Assembly: GCA_002439165.1 (NCBI GenBank)
Contig: DJTE01000021.1
Location: 62,001 to 126,000, forward strand
DNA: 64,000 nt
Origin: Chryseobacterium indologenes
GTDB taxonomy: Bacteria; Bacteroidota; Bacteroidia; Flavobacteriales; Weeksellaceae
Reading direction: 5' to 3'
Below are positions 33,621 to 41,901 of the stretch, piece by piece (position 1 is the stretch's first letter; each line of letters opens with the position of its first letter). The notes under the pieces were generated by a model. That model worked only from the letters and a program-made list of their open reading frames with translations, made no database searches and had not been told where the DNA came from. Made by a program: the position numbers and the translations under genes.

Positions 33621-34389
33621 AACAATGGCAGAATATGCTGCCGAAGGAAAATCCCCTGAAGTTTTATTTTGGGTTGGATGTGCAGGAAGTTTTGACGACC
33701 GCGCCAAAAAAATTACAAAAGCATTTTGCAAGATACTGAATAAGATAGGTGTTGAATTTGCTGTTCTGGGACAGGAAGAAAGCTGTACCGGAGACCCCGC
33801 AAAACGTGCCGGAAACGAATTTGTTTTCCAGATGATGGCCCTTACCAATATTGAGGTACTGAATGCCTATGAAGTGAAAAAAATCGTTACGGCCTGCCCG
33901 CACTGTTTCAATACCCTGAAAAATGAATATCCGAGTCTGGGTGGAAATTATGAGGTAGTTCACCATACCCAGTTCCTTAAAACCTTAATGGAAGAAGGAA
34001 GACTGAAGATTGAAGGAGGAGCCTTTAAAGGAAAGAAAATTACCTTCCACGATCCTTGTTATCTGGGTAGAGCCAATGACGAATATGAAGCGCCAAGAAT
34101 TCTTCTTGAAAAACTGGATGCCGAGCTGGTAGAAATGAAACGTTGCAGAACCAACGGTCTTTGCTGTGGTGCAGGAGGCGCACAGATGTTCAAAGAGCCT
34201 GAAAAAGGAAATAAAGACATCAATATCGAAAGAACGGAAGAGGCATTGTCTTTTGAGCCTAAAGTGATTGCTACCGGATGCCCTTTCTGTAATACGATGA
34301 TGACCGACGGAGTGAAACATTTCAATAAGAATACTGAAGTAGCCGTAAAAGATATTGTAGAGCTTCTTGCCGAAGCGGAAGATCTGTAA
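33610..34389 (+). CDS. CCG-domain Fe-S protein (HdrB/LutA/GlpC-like)
   Basis: A 259-residue cytoplasmic protein with two cysteine-rich CCG-type domains, in which pairs of Cys bind a [4Fe-4S]-type centre: WVGCAGS, then ESCTGD in place of CCG in the first copy, CPHCFNTL, and in the second copy HDPCYLGR, GLCCGAGG and GCPFCNTM. These are the marks of the HdrB-type subunit of heterodisulfide reductase and of LutA/GlpC. With the membrane-bound Fe-S protein at 31656 it forms a two-part redox complex. The first copy lacks one Cys of the CC pair, so the two clusters may differ. The start overlaps the previous stop by 11 bases; ATG 33625 is an alternative. A terminator follows. Confidence 0.87.
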   Translation: MQIKTMAEYAAEGKSPEVLFWVGCAGSFDDRAKKITKAFCKILNKIGVEFAVLGQEESCTGDPAKRAGNEFVFQMMALTNIEVLNAYEVKKIVTACPHCFNTLKNEYPSLGGNYEVVHHTQFLKTLMEEGRLKIEGGAFKGKKITFHDPCYLGRANDEYEAPRILLEKLDAELVEMKRCRTNGLCCGAGGAQMFKEPEKGNKDINIERTEEALSFEPKVIATGCPFCNTMMTDGVKHFNKNTEVAVKDIVELLAEAEDL

Positions 34390-34409
34390 AACTCTTTTCC
34401 ATAAAATAT

Positions 34410-34442
34410 AAGAACCCAGACACTTAGTCGTGGGTTTTTCTT
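34410..34442 (+). terminator. Terminator after the Fe-S operon
   Basis: Stem aaccca/tgggtt followed by ttttctttg. Confidence 0.75.
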
Positions 34443-34504
34443 TGCCTTCATCTGAATAAATTACAGCTAAAACAAAATAATTTTTTCAGTCTGAAGGATA
34501 TTTT

Positions 34505-34543
34505 CCGGCGCGGTGAGCAAAGCTCACCGCGCCGGATTTTTTT
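34505..34543. repeat. Perfect 14-bp GC-rich palindrome with T-run
   Basis: ccggcgcggtgagc, a 3-base loop aaa, then its exact complement; a T-run follows on the + strand. The stem is far more GC-rich than the surrounding A/T-rich sequence and much longer than the other terminators here. It can act as a terminator but looks more like a mobile REP-type palindrome; it shares gtgagcaaag with an arm of the 4930-5099 element. Confidence 0.7.
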
Positions 34544-34572
34544 ATTAAAAAAACTTGTAGAGAAATTAATTG

Positions 34573-34605
34573 AAACCTAACAGGTTTCCAGAACCTGTTA
34601 GGTTT
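34573..34605. repeat. 13-bp inverted repeat aaacctaacaggt/acctgttaggttt
   Basis: Exact 13-base arms with a 7-base spacer (ttccaga). No coding role. I have the impression that such aacctaacaggtt palindromes recur in flavobacterial genomes, but this is memory and not checked here. Confidence 0.6.
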
Positions 34606-34797
34606 AGGTGGTATAATTGGATGTATATTTAAACTCTGTATTTCAAAAAAATGAGCGAAGCGGCTTTGTTTATCTTAAAAAAACACTGTAATTATTCATC
34701 CTGGTCTATCATTGCGATTAATTTTAAAAATTTAAATTCTTATTACTCTTTTCTCTGATCAGGAATATTTCTTAATTTTATACTTTAAAAATTGACA

Positions 34798-34862
34798 GGA
34801 TATGATATCTCCTTACCTGACTTTCTTGCCGGTAAGCAGAAATGCAGATGGACATCATATCC
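34798..34862 (+). ncRNA. Two-stem structured element before the 34886 gene
   Basis: An outer 9-bp stem ggatatgat (34798-34806) with atcatatcc (34854-34862) encloses an inner 6-bp stem cttacc (34812-34817) with ggtaag (34831-34836). The motif ccggtaa occurs twice at the stems' bases. It ends 23 bases before the start codon. It matches no riboswitch class that I know. It could be a cis-acting RNA or a DNA palindrome. Confidence 0.4.
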
Positions 34863-34885
34863 GGTAAAAAAATAAATGCTTAGAT

Positions 34886-35374
34886 ATGAAAATTGAAGAA
34901 TCCAATATTGTAGAAACCAACGATTACAGAGTGATTATATACCCGGCATCAAGACCTTTTGAAACAAAAGAAGCTAAAATAATTACTGAAAAACTGTTCG
35001 ATTTCCTTGCTACATGGGCAGCTCACGGAAAACCGCTTTCTTCCTCATTTAAAATCGAGAAAAACCAGTTTATTGTGGTTTGCGTAGACGAAGAGAAAGA
35101 AATGGCTTCAGGCTGCAGCATTGATGCCTTAGGGAAAGTGATGAGAGAGATTGATGAAGAATATAAGCTTGGACTTTTCGACAGGATGAAAGCCAGCTTT
35201 GTAGAAAACGGTGAGGTGAAAACATTAAAGTTAATCGACTTTAAAACCCGGTTAAGAAACGGCGAATTAGCTAAAGATATTCAGGTTTTTGACTTCTCTA
35301 AAAATACCTATCTTGATTTTTTAAGCCATTTCTTACTTCCGCTTGAAAAAAGCTGGGCAGCAGGTATTGCTTAA
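34886..35374 (+). CDS. Conserved flavobacterial protein of unknown function
   Basis: A 162-residue soluble protein (starting MKIEESNIVETND) with one early strand YRVIIYPASRPF and a helix ETKEAKIITEKLFDFLATWAAHG, then IVVCVDEEKEMASGCSIDALGKVMREI and a C-terminal acidic helix. I recall that homologues are often labelled ABC transporter ATPase, but no Walker motif or ABC signature is present, so that label is not supported. It has no signal peptide or membrane segment. It stands as a single-gene unit after a structured leader; function unknown. Confidence 0.75.
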   Translation: MKIEESNIVETNDYRVIIYPASRPFETKEAKIITEKLFDFLATWAAHGKPLSSSFKIEKNQFIVVCVDEEKEMASGCSIDALGKVMREIDEEYKLGLFDRMKASFVENGEVKTLKLIDFKTRLRNGELAKDIQVFDFSKNTYLDFLSHFLLPLEKSWAAGIA

Positions 35375-35395
35375 AAATATCGCATAACATTACAT

Positions 35396-36004
35396 TTAGA
35401 ACTTTAAATTGAAGCCTTCAGGCAGTTTTCTGTTAAAAACCGTTTTGGAAAAGTCTTCAATATAAGGTTCTTTTTGTTTGATCACCCTGCAGGGATTTCC
35501 TACCGCAATGGAATTCGACGGAATATCCTTAGCCACAATAGAACCTGCGCCTATCACCACATTGTCTCCGATAGTAACGCCCGGCAAAATCACCGAATTG
35601 GTGCCCACAAATACATTATTACCGATGGTGATCGGCGGACATTTGTCGTGGATGCTGTGATCATTATGATTGTGATTCGCAGAAATAAGGGATGTTCCGG
35701 CACCGAATCCTACATTGTTTCCGATAATAATACCGTTGGTCGCCTGGATATAGATATTCGGGTTATCTCCAGGATCACATAAAATCCCTTTCTTTATATT
35801 CTGATGGGCGCGTACTTCTGATGTAAAATGTACCGGCCACGGAACCCTCCCGTTGATTCTCAGAAATTTCTGCGGAACGGTATACTGAAAAAAAAGAACA
35901 TGAGGTACCATGTATTCGTACTTCTGGCGGTAATACTGCGGGTAGAAAAAATTATTAATTCGGTGAAATATCTGGTACTCAATAAATTTTTTAATCGGAT
36001 TCAT
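35396..36004 (-). CDS. Hexapeptide-repeat acetyltransferase (LbH family)
   Basis: A 202-residue sugar O- or N-acetyltransferase. The left-handed beta-helix is seen as imperfect I-G-N-N/V-X-X-G-X hexapeptides (NGIIIGNNVGFGAG, PPITIGNNVFVGTNSVILPGVTIGDNVVIGAGSIVAKDI) with a catalytic His in ANHNHND and a C-terminal VGNPCRVIK, typical of CysE/WbbJ-like O-acetyltransferases. Its start overlaps the flippase stop by 14 bases, so it likely modifies the glycan that the flippase moves. The acceptor sugar is not known. Confidence 0.88.
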   Translation of the reverse strand: MNPIKKFIEYQIFHRINNFFYPQYYRQKYEYMVPHVLFFQYTVPQKFLRINGRVPWPVHFTSEVRAHQNIKKGILCDPGDNPNIYIQATNGIIIGNNVGFGAGTSLISANHNHNDHSIHDKCPPITIGNNVFVGTNSVILPGVTIGDNVVIGAGSIVAKDIPSNSIAVGNPCRVIKQKEPYIEDFSKTVFNRKLPEGFNLKF

Positions 36005-37223
36005 TCTTTTTCAGCATAAACATGATGTAAAAATACAAAAATCCATAGCCTAAAAACAAAAACAGGGAAAAAATACCCACCAGATAGCTGATTCCTTTTT
36101 CTTTTCCAATGAAAATCGCAGCAATATTCGCGAGGAAAAGATAAATATTGAAAACCAGGGCAACATTGCTCTTTTTCAGGATCAGCAATACATCCGAAAT
36201 AGGATTGATAAGACTCCGGGTAAGGTACCCGAATGACATCAGGAAAATAAACAGCCCCAGATGCTCCCAGTTTTTGTTGAAAAACAGCTTCAGAACCGGT
36301 ATTCCGGCTATATTGATGAGAAGATAGAGCGCAAAAATAATATAAAAATTCATCAGGCTCATCTTCCTGGTGTAGGCAAGCAGTTCATTTCTGCTGTTCC
36401 CCCTGTTGTTGATTTCAGCCGCTTTCGGATAATATACCGTTGCGATGGAAGATGATATGAGAAGAAGGGGAACAGACATGATTTTTACCGCTAAAGAATA
36501 CTCTCCAAGCAGGGAATCTGCAAAATATAATGAGATCAGGATCGGCATGATATTATTGCCAAGCGCATTGATCAGCGTGGAAGGGTAGGTGTATTTAAAA
36601 ATTTCCGGTCTCTTTTTCGTATTGGCAAGGTACCTCCGAAAATCAGGCTTAACAAAATATGCTCCGGAATAATAAATCGCTGCAAAAAAAGCGGTCAGAA
36701 AACCGATCAGGCTTCCGATAACGAGGCCGTTTTCTATTTTAAAGAAAACGAATACCACCTGAAACAGAAAACTCACCACAGAATCGATAACCGTGAGTAT
36801 GGAAACCTGCTTAAAACGTTTTTTCTTAGCCAGAAGAAACTTGGCATTATTGGTAATAAGATAAATGAATCCCGAAAAGATCCCTAAGAACAGAATATCT
36901 TTGGAAATATGAAAGGGAATAAGAACCAGCAGAAAGCTGAACAGAGTAACCCCCGCGGAAATAATGCCCGAAGCGCTGAAATTATTATTGATATCCTGCT
37001 CATCTCCTTCAAGCATGATCTGGTGCTCCTGGGCAAGGCTCAGAACGATGGCGAATATGCTCATGATACTCAGGTAAATACTGAAAATACCGTACTCGGA
37101 AGACCCGTAATATTTAGCCAGCAGCAGACCCCCGATCACCAGAACAAACTTTGAAATAAAGTTTCCTTTGAAGATGGTGGTAACATGGCTGCCGTTTATT
37201 CTTTTGAGTTTGTTTAAAAACAT
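35991..37223 (-). CDS. Polysaccharide flippase (Wzx/MATE-like, MurJ/PST superfamily)
   Basis: A 410-residue membrane protein with about twelve hydrophobic segments and the opening FKGNFISKFVLVIGGLLLAKYYGSSEYGIFSIYLSIMSIF, a flexible version of the polysaccharide-transporter N-terminal fold. It should flip a lipid-linked oligosaccharide across the inner membrane. It is encoded just before an acetyltransferase gene with an overlap of 14 bases, making a small glycan cassette. No polymerase or glycosyltransferase is adjacent; the matching sugar-1-phosphate transferase gene (13984-15354) is 20 kb away. Confidence 0.87.
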   Translation of the reverse strand: MFLNKLKRINGSHVTTIFKGNFISKFVLVIGGLLLAKYYGSSEYGIFSIYLSIMSIFAIVLSLAQEHQIMLEGDEQDINNNFSASGIISAGVTLFSFLLVLIPFHISKDILFLGIFSGFIYLITNNAKFLLAKKKRFKQVSILTVIDSVVSFLFQVVFVFFKIENGLVIGSLIGFLTAFFAAIYYSGAYFVKPDFRRYLANTKKRPEIFKYTYPSTLINALGNNIMPILISLYFADSLLGEYSLAVKIMSVPLLLISSSIATVYYPKAAEINNRGNSRNELLAYTRKMSLMNFYIIFALYLLINIAGIPVLKLFFNKNWEHLGLFIFLMSFGYLTRSLINPISDVLLILKKSNVALVFNIYLFLANIAAIFIGKEKGISYLVGIFSLFLFLGYGFLYFYIMFMLKKNESD

Positions 37224-37294
37224 GTTAAAATATTACATGAACAAATATATAATTATACATTTGCATAAAAAAGATTATTGAAAATTAACAGCTG

Positions 37295-37819
37295 ATGAAA
37301 TTCAACTTCAAATATTTTTTTGCGGCAAAACTTACTGCCATCCTTTTTTTACTGATTTCATGCGGAAGTGATGATGATTCTCTGCAGAGAATAGATCAGA
37401 TCATGAACATCTATGTAAAGAACGGAGCCGGACAGGACCTGCTGAATGCCAAAAAACCGGGATCTTATACAGCATATGCCGTGAATGATATAGATGGAGA
37501 CAAAGATGTTTCACCCGTTCCTGTTTCACTCAAAATGACGGCTGATTCTTTGTACTATTTTGAGTATGTGGCCGGTGCCAAAAGAATCGTATTTGATTCC
37601 ATCAGCCCGGACAGTAAAAATTACCGTTCCAGGATGACCTTTACCTATTCCAAGAAAGTGGGTGACCAGACGGTGACAGAAAGCGATGTCATGATAATCG
37701 ACTACCGGTGGACACCGTCCTTATTCCAGGTTTCAAAAGTATTATACAACGGAAGTCCGGTATTTTCAAAAGGAGCGGACGAACCCAATTCAATAAATAC
37801 GGTTACTATCGTAAAATAA
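37295..37819 (+). CDS. Lipoprotein of unknown function
   Basis: A 174-residue protein with a lipoprotein signal (ILFLLISCGSDDDS) whose acidic residues after the Cys match the surface-export pattern of Bacteroidota. The mature part has beta-rich stretches (IMNIYVKNGAGQDLL, MTFTYSKKVGDQTVTESDVMIIDYRW). No recognised domain. A TACATTTG -7 element lies some 40 bases upstream. Function unknown; the same SCGxSDDD start recurs in the lipoprotein at 39264. Confidence 0.75.
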   Translation: MKFNFKYFFAAKLTAILFLLISCGSDDDSLQRIDQIMNIYVKNGAGQDLLNAKKPGSYTAYAVNDIDGDKDVSPVPVSLKMTADSLYYFEYVAGAKRIVFDSISPDSKNYRSRMTFTYSKKVGDQTVTESDVMIIDYRWTPSLFQVSKVLYNGSPVFSKGADEPNSINTVTIVK

Positions 37820-37887
37820 TTTTAAATTTGTAAAATGGTTGGCTTAGTGTTTAAGTTTAACCTGCTAATATTTAACATCTAAATAAA

Positions 37888-39156
37888 ATGTTACAAGTCA
37901 ATTTTTTGCGCGACAATAAAGAACGCGTTTTAGAAGGTCTTAAAAAAAGACAATTCAAGAATCTTGAGTTGGTAGACGAAGCTATTGCTACTGACGACGA
38001 AAGAAAGAGAATCCAGTTTGAATTAGATTCCCAGCTTTCCGAGATCAATAAAATCTCCAAGGAAATTGGACTTTTAATGAAGGAAGGAAAGAAAGAAGAA
38101 GCGGAATCGGCAAAATCTAAAACAGCAGAGTACAAAGAGTCGAGCTCAGAATTGAAATCTCAGCTGGAAGTAAAAGAAACGGAACTATTGAATATTCTGT
38201 ATCAGCTTCCGAACATTCCGAATGAACTGGTAAAAAGCGGTGCTTCTGCTGAAGATAATGAAATCATTTATCAGTCTCATGATGTGAAAGGTCTTGGTGA
38301 AGGAGCGATTCCTCACTGGGAACTGGCTAAAAAATATAACCTGATCGATTTTGAACTGGGCGTGAAAATTGCCGGAGCAGGTTTCCCTGTGTATTTAGGA
38401 AAAGGAGCAAGGCTTCAGAGGGCTTTGGTTCAGTATTTCTTAGATAAAAATGTGGACAAGGGTTATACGGAAGTAAATCCGCCTCACGTAGTGAATGAAG
38501 CTTCCGGATTCGGAACTGGTCAGCTGCCGGATAAAGAAGGGCAGATGTACTATATTAACGAAGATAAATTATACCTGATTCCTACGGCAGAAGTTCCGGT
38601 GACGAACCTTTACCGCGATGTACTTTTCGATGAAAAGGATCTTCCGGTAAAAAATACGGCTTTCTCACAATGTTACAGAAGAGAAGCCGGAAGCTACGGG
38701 GCTCATGTAAGAGGTCTGAACCGTCTTCACCAGTTTGAAAAAGTAGAGATTGTAAGAATAGAAAAACCTGAGAACTCTTATGCTGTTCTGGAAGAAATGG
38801 TAGAGCATATCAAAGAAATCCTTACCGATCTTGAACTTCCTTTCAGGGTATTGAGACTTTGCGGTGGTGACACTGGTTTTGCATCTGCAATGACCTATGA
38901 TTTTGAAGTGTGGAGTGCTGCACAGGAAATGTGGCTTGAAGTAAGTTCTGTTTCAAATTTTGAAACTTACCAGGCTAACAGATTGAAATGCCGTTACAAA
39001 ACAGACGGTAAATCTCAGCTGGTTCACACGTTGAACGGTTCTGCTATGGCTCTTCCGAGAATTATGGCGGCTTTGCTTGAAAATAATCAGACAGCAGAAG
39101 GAATTAAACTTCCTAAGAAAATTGCAGAATATGCGAGATTTGATCTGATCAGCTAA
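37888..39156 (+). CDS. serS: Serine-tRNA ligase
   Basis: A 422-residue class II aminoacyl-tRNA synthetase that charges tRNA-Ser. An N-terminal long coiled-coil arm (about residues 28-100, with repeated KE-rich heptads) that contacts the tRNA is followed by the catalytic core: YLIPTAEVPVTNLYRDV (motif 2 region), CYRREAGSYG, CGGDTGFASAMTYDFEVW, and the motif 3 stretch NGSAMALPRIMAALLENNQ. Full length with no anomaly. It ends at a strong terminator. Cytoplasmic, essential. Confidence 0.97.
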   Translation: MLQVNFLRDNKERVLEGLKKRQFKNLELVDEAIATDDERKRIQFELDSQLSEINKISKEIGLLMKEGKKEEAESAKSKTAEYKESSSELKSQLEVKETELLNILYQLPNIPNELVKSGASAEDNEIIYQSHDVKGLGEGAIPHWELAKKYNLIDFELGVKIAGAGFPVYLGKGARLQRALVQYFLDKNVDKGYTEVNPPHVVNEASGFGTGQLPDKEGQMYYINEDKLYLIPTAEVPVTNLYRDVLFDEKDLPVKNTAFSQCYRREAGSYGAHVRGLNRLHQFEKVEIVRIEKPENSYAVLEEMVEHIKEILTDLELPFRVLRLCGGDTGFASAMTYDFEVWSAAQEMWLEVSSVSNFETYQANRLKCRYKTDGKSQLVHTLNGSAMALPRIMAALLENNQTAEGIKLPKKIAEYARFDLIS

Positions 39157-39181
39157 ACAGAAATCAATTATTTAAAATAGA

Positions 39182-39214
39182 ATCCTCCTGTCGTAAGATA
39201 GGAGGTTTTTTCTT
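39182..39214 (+). terminator. Terminator after serS
   Basis: Stem cctcctgtc/gataggagg (one G-U pair) with loop gtaa and a T-run. Confidence 0.85.
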
Positions 39215-39263
39215 GATTCATTTGTTTAAATAAATTTATTATTTTTGCGGCTAAAACTTAACC

Positions 39264-40160
39264 ATGAAAAAGAAATTAAATTTCGTTTTGTATGCTTTCA
39301 TAGCATTATTTTTTTATTCCTGTGGCGGGAGTGATGATGATCCGGCTCAAATCATTATAGATCCGGTTGTAACAGTGCCGGAGAAAAAGAATACAATAGG
39401 AGTGACAGGTGATATTTTCCCGACAACCGCTCTGTTCAGAGGACGTATTGAGCAGAAGGACGGGCAGGTTGAAGTTCCGGGATTTGTTTACTCTACTTCA
39501 CCCAATCCTACTAAAGGTAATAATCCTTCTGTGGATACCTATACCACAGGGACAACAGATTATAAAGTAACCGTTACCGGCCTGCTGCCGGCTACAACTT
39601 ATTATGTAAGGGGATACATAAAGACAGCTGACGGTAAATATACCTACACTTCAGAAACTTCTTTCAAAACAACCGGATATTTCGGTACTTCTGGTGCTTA
39701 TGTTGGCTATGATAAAGGTGAATATAAAGACGGCTGGAGATATATGGAAATTCATCCGCAGAAAGTATATTACGGAACCAGCGCACAGGGAGCCAATTGG
39801 GGAGATTTAAATCTCTATATTTCCGGTACTTTACATGATTTTGGTAAAGGACTCGAAAATTCAACCCTCATTGCAAATAACAATCCGGGAGCTAACTGTG
39901 CAGCTAAAGTATGCCTTGATCTGGTAAGAGGAGGTGTTTCTGACTGGTTTCTCCCTTCAAGTGAAGAATTGCTTACGCTTTCCAAAGAACTTAAAAAGGC
40001 TAATATTTCTTTAGCTTTGGGAGGTAGTTCGATATGGACTTCTACCCAAAAGAATGAGAATTCTGCATTTGATGTTACGTTCCAGATGAATGGTGATATC
40101 ATCAGCACAGATATGGTAAAACCTCAGAATATGATTGTACTTCCGGTAAGAAGATATTAA
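39264..40160 (+). CDS. Lipoprotein with a fibronectin-III-like domain and a DUF1566-like C-terminus
   Basis: A 298-residue surface lipoprotein. The lipid site is SCGGSDDDPAQ (acidic export signal). Residues about 45-130 read like a fibronectin type III module (TALFRGRIEQKDG, LPATTYYVRGYIKTADG, TSETSFKTTG), and the C-terminal part has the DUF1566-type segment GVSDWFLPSSEELLTLSKEL followed by SSIWTSTQKNENSAF and VLPVRRY. DUF1566 proteins are exported; the role is not known. A -7-like element (TATTTTTG) lies just before the start codon. It is ended by a terminator shared with the convergent lipoprotein gene. Confidence 0.75.
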   Translation: MKKKLNFVLYAFIALFFYSCGGSDDDPAQIIIDPVVTVPEKKNTIGVTGDIFPTTALFRGRIEQKDGQVEVPGFVYSTSPNPTKGNNPSVDTYTTGTTDYKVTVTGLLPATTYYVRGYIKTADGKYTYTSETSFKTTGYFGTSGAYVGYDKGEYKDGWRYMEIHPQKVYYGTSAQGANWGDLNLYISGTLHDFGKGLENSTLIANNNPGANCAAKVCLDLVRGGVSDWFLPSSEELLTLSKELKKANISLALGGSSIWTSTQKNENSAFDVTFQMNGDIISTDMVKPQNMIVLPVRRY

Positions 40161-40254
40161 AAAACTGAGCTTGGTTATCATTAATGATAATTGCTTTTCA
40201 TGCATGTATGTGTACGATTTATAAATTCTTATCCTGAATTCAAGATAAAAATAG

Positions 40255-40277
40255 AACCCATCGGAATCCGGTGGGTT
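40255..40277. terminator. Bidirectional terminator
   Basis: Stem aacccatcgg/ccggtgggtt around aat, between convergent genes. Confidence 0.75.
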
Positions 40278-40283
40278 ATTATT

Positions 40284-41060
40284 TTATTCGGTAGTAATGA
40301 TTACCTTTTTATCTTTATCAACAAGATTTTTATTGTCAATCAGATCATTTGATCTTACTGTGATCTGAACTGTTCTGTTATCGATCTGTTTTACAAAATC
40401 ATGCTTTCCCTCTATCTTTTTGATAGGTTTCTGAAATTTCAGCGTATTGGTAAACGTAAGATTGAACATTCTGAGCATTCCGGCCATTCCTGAAGCCATC
40501 TGCTTTCCATACGCTTCAATGGAATCGCTTTTAGACTGGGGAACAGTATTCTCGGGCTGATCTTTTTCTTCCAGCATTTTAAGGATGCCGTCGGAATTAA
40601 ACTTATCCGTATTGATAGTCAGCGATTTTCCGTTCCATACGGCAATATCCTGAAGCGGAATTTTTTTCAGACGTTTGTCACTGTTCAGGAGCTGGGTAAT
40701 CTCTGAAGGCATCAGCTTATCATATTTTAAAGAAAGTCCCAGGATTTCTCCTTTATCTTTATTCACCTTCATATAAAGTTTTTTCAGGGCTTTTGCAGAG
40801 TCTTCATTAATGGTGATTTTCCCGTTTTTCTGTACATCATACAGGCTTTTCCATTCTGTGGGAAGACGATCCAGTTCTTTAAGCTTCTGTGAATCTGTAC
40901 CCAGCATACTCATCATTCCCATGACGCTTTTATCCATAAGAATATTGGACTGCATACTGGTAGCAGAGTCTTTATAGTAAGTGGTTTCTGTATTAATGGA
41001 GCAGGACTGCAGCACAGCAAAAAGTACCGCCACCCATATCCATTGCATCTGTTTGATCAT
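40284..41060 (-). CDS. Paralogous lipoprotein A (unknown family)
   Basis: A 258-residue lipoprotein (signal AVLFAVLQSCSINTETTYYKDSATS). It is a clear paralogue of the next gene upstream: both share the LQSC site, a YYKD/YHKD-A(S)T motif, LDRLPTEWKSL versus LDKFPAAWTSL, WNGKSLTINTDKFN versus WDGKTLTINTENFN, and KHDFVKQIDNRTVQI versus KHDWFKQIDDYSVKI. I know no name for this family; it likely has a beta-sandwich core. It is after a terminator, so it may be transcribed from its own promoter. A link to the oxidase assembly genes upstream is by position only. Confidence 0.7.
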   Translation of the reverse strand: MIKQMQWIWVAVLFAVLQSCSINTETTYYKDSATSMQSNILMDKSVMGMMSMLGTDSQKLKELDRLPTEWKSLYDVQKNGKITINEDSAKALKKLYMKVNKDKGEILGLSLKYDKLMPSEITQLLNSDKRLKKIPLQDIAVWNGKSLTINTDKFNSDGILKMLEEKDQPENTVPQSKSDSIEAYGKQMASGMAGMLRMFNLTFTNTLKFQKPIKKIEGKHDFVKQIDNRTVQITVRSNDLIDNKNLVDKDKKVIITTE

Positions 41061-41111
41061 TATTAAATTTTTTTGTGGTTAAAAATATACTATTACAAAA
41101 CGGATACCAAT

Positions 41112-41136
41112 AAAAAAACTGCTGAATTCAGCAGTC
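41112..41136 (-). terminator. Terminator after lipoprotein B
   Basis: Perfect 9-bp palindrome actgctgaattcagcagt followed on the minus strand by a T-run. Confidence 0.8.
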
Positions 41137-41140
41137 TCTG

Positions 41141-41881
41141 TTATTCTGTAACGATCACAATGCTCTTATCTGCATTTTTGAATGGTTTATCCTGATCATA
41201 AATCGTTTTTAGATCATAACTGATCTTTACGGAGTAATCATCAATTTGTTTAAACCAGTCGTGCTTCCCTGTAATCGATTTTATTTTATTCTCAAACCTC
41301 AGGGTTGTGCTGATGTTTTTAAAGAACATCGTCATCATTCCTTCCACTTTTTGAGGATTGTCTCTGGAAGCTTTGGAGATGATTGCAGCTTCAATATTTT
41401 TCAGATTGAAATTTTCTGTATTGATGGTGAGGGTTTTTCCGTCCCAGAGATTGAAGAGGTTCTGATCGACGGGCAGCTTCTCATTTTTAATATAATGGCT
41501 GAGTACTGAGTAATCATCGCGGGTAAAGTGTTCTGTTTTCAGAGAAACACCGGTAGGTTCATTATTTTCCCTGTTGGTTTTCATAAAGATCTTTTTCATG
41601 ATCCGGATGTGATCCGGGTCTGTGTCCTTTACATCTCTGTTCTTTTGTTCCAGTTCCTGAAGGCTGGTCCAGGCAGCCGGGAATTTATCCAGATCGCTGT
41701 ACTCATTCTTATCTCTCAGGGAATCCGGGGTGGCGGCTTTCATTTCAGCGATAAATCTTTTCATATCGATATCAGTTACAGAAGTGGAAGCAGCATCTTT
41801 ATGGTAAACAATTTCAGAGGTTACATTGCAAGACTGCAGGATAAAAAAGCTGATAATGAATATAAAAAATATTTTCCTCAT
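41141..41881 (-). CDS. Paralogous lipoprotein B (unknown family)
   Basis: A 246-residue lipoprotein (signal IISFFILQSCNVTSEIVYHKDAAST) and paralogue of the adjacent gene at 40284-41060, about 250 residues each with the same order of motifs. It lies 20 bases after the SafE-like gene of the cbb3 locus, so it is probably the last gene of that long operon, with a strong terminator after it. The role is unknown. Whether both copies are expressed under the same low-oxygen control is not shown. Confidence 0.72.
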   Translation of the reverse strand: MRKIFFIFIISFFILQSCNVTSEIVYHKDAASTSVTDIDMKRFIAEMKAATPDSLRDKNEYSDLDKFPAAWTSLQELEQKNRDVKDTDPDHIRIMKKIFMKTNRENNEPTGVSLKTEHFTRDDYSVLSHYIKNEKLPVDQNLFNLWDGKTLTINTENFNLKNIEAAIISKASRDNPQKVEGMMTMFFKNISTTLRFENKIKSITGKHDWFKQIDDYSVKISYDLKTIYDQDKPFKNADKSIVIVTE

Positions 41882-41901
41882 TGGAAATGAAATAACCCGG
41901 T

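Larger units (their letters stand above)
34390..34885. other. 496 bp non-coding stretch with several strong palindromes
   Basis: It holds one terminator (34410-34442), a long perfect palindrome (34505-34535), a 13-bp inverted repeat (34573-34605), about 190 bases of A/T-rich sequence, and a two-stem hairpin (34798-34862) right before the next gene. I found no ORF, tRNA or known riboswitch in it. Confidence 0.75.

Noticed and set aside
34505..34543. CRISPR repeat or phage att site
   Set aside because: The palindrome occurs once here with no spacer array, and no integrase or tRNA is adjacent.
34886..35374. ABC transporter ATPase label for the 162-residue protein
   Set aside because: No Walker A, Walker B or ABC signature is present.
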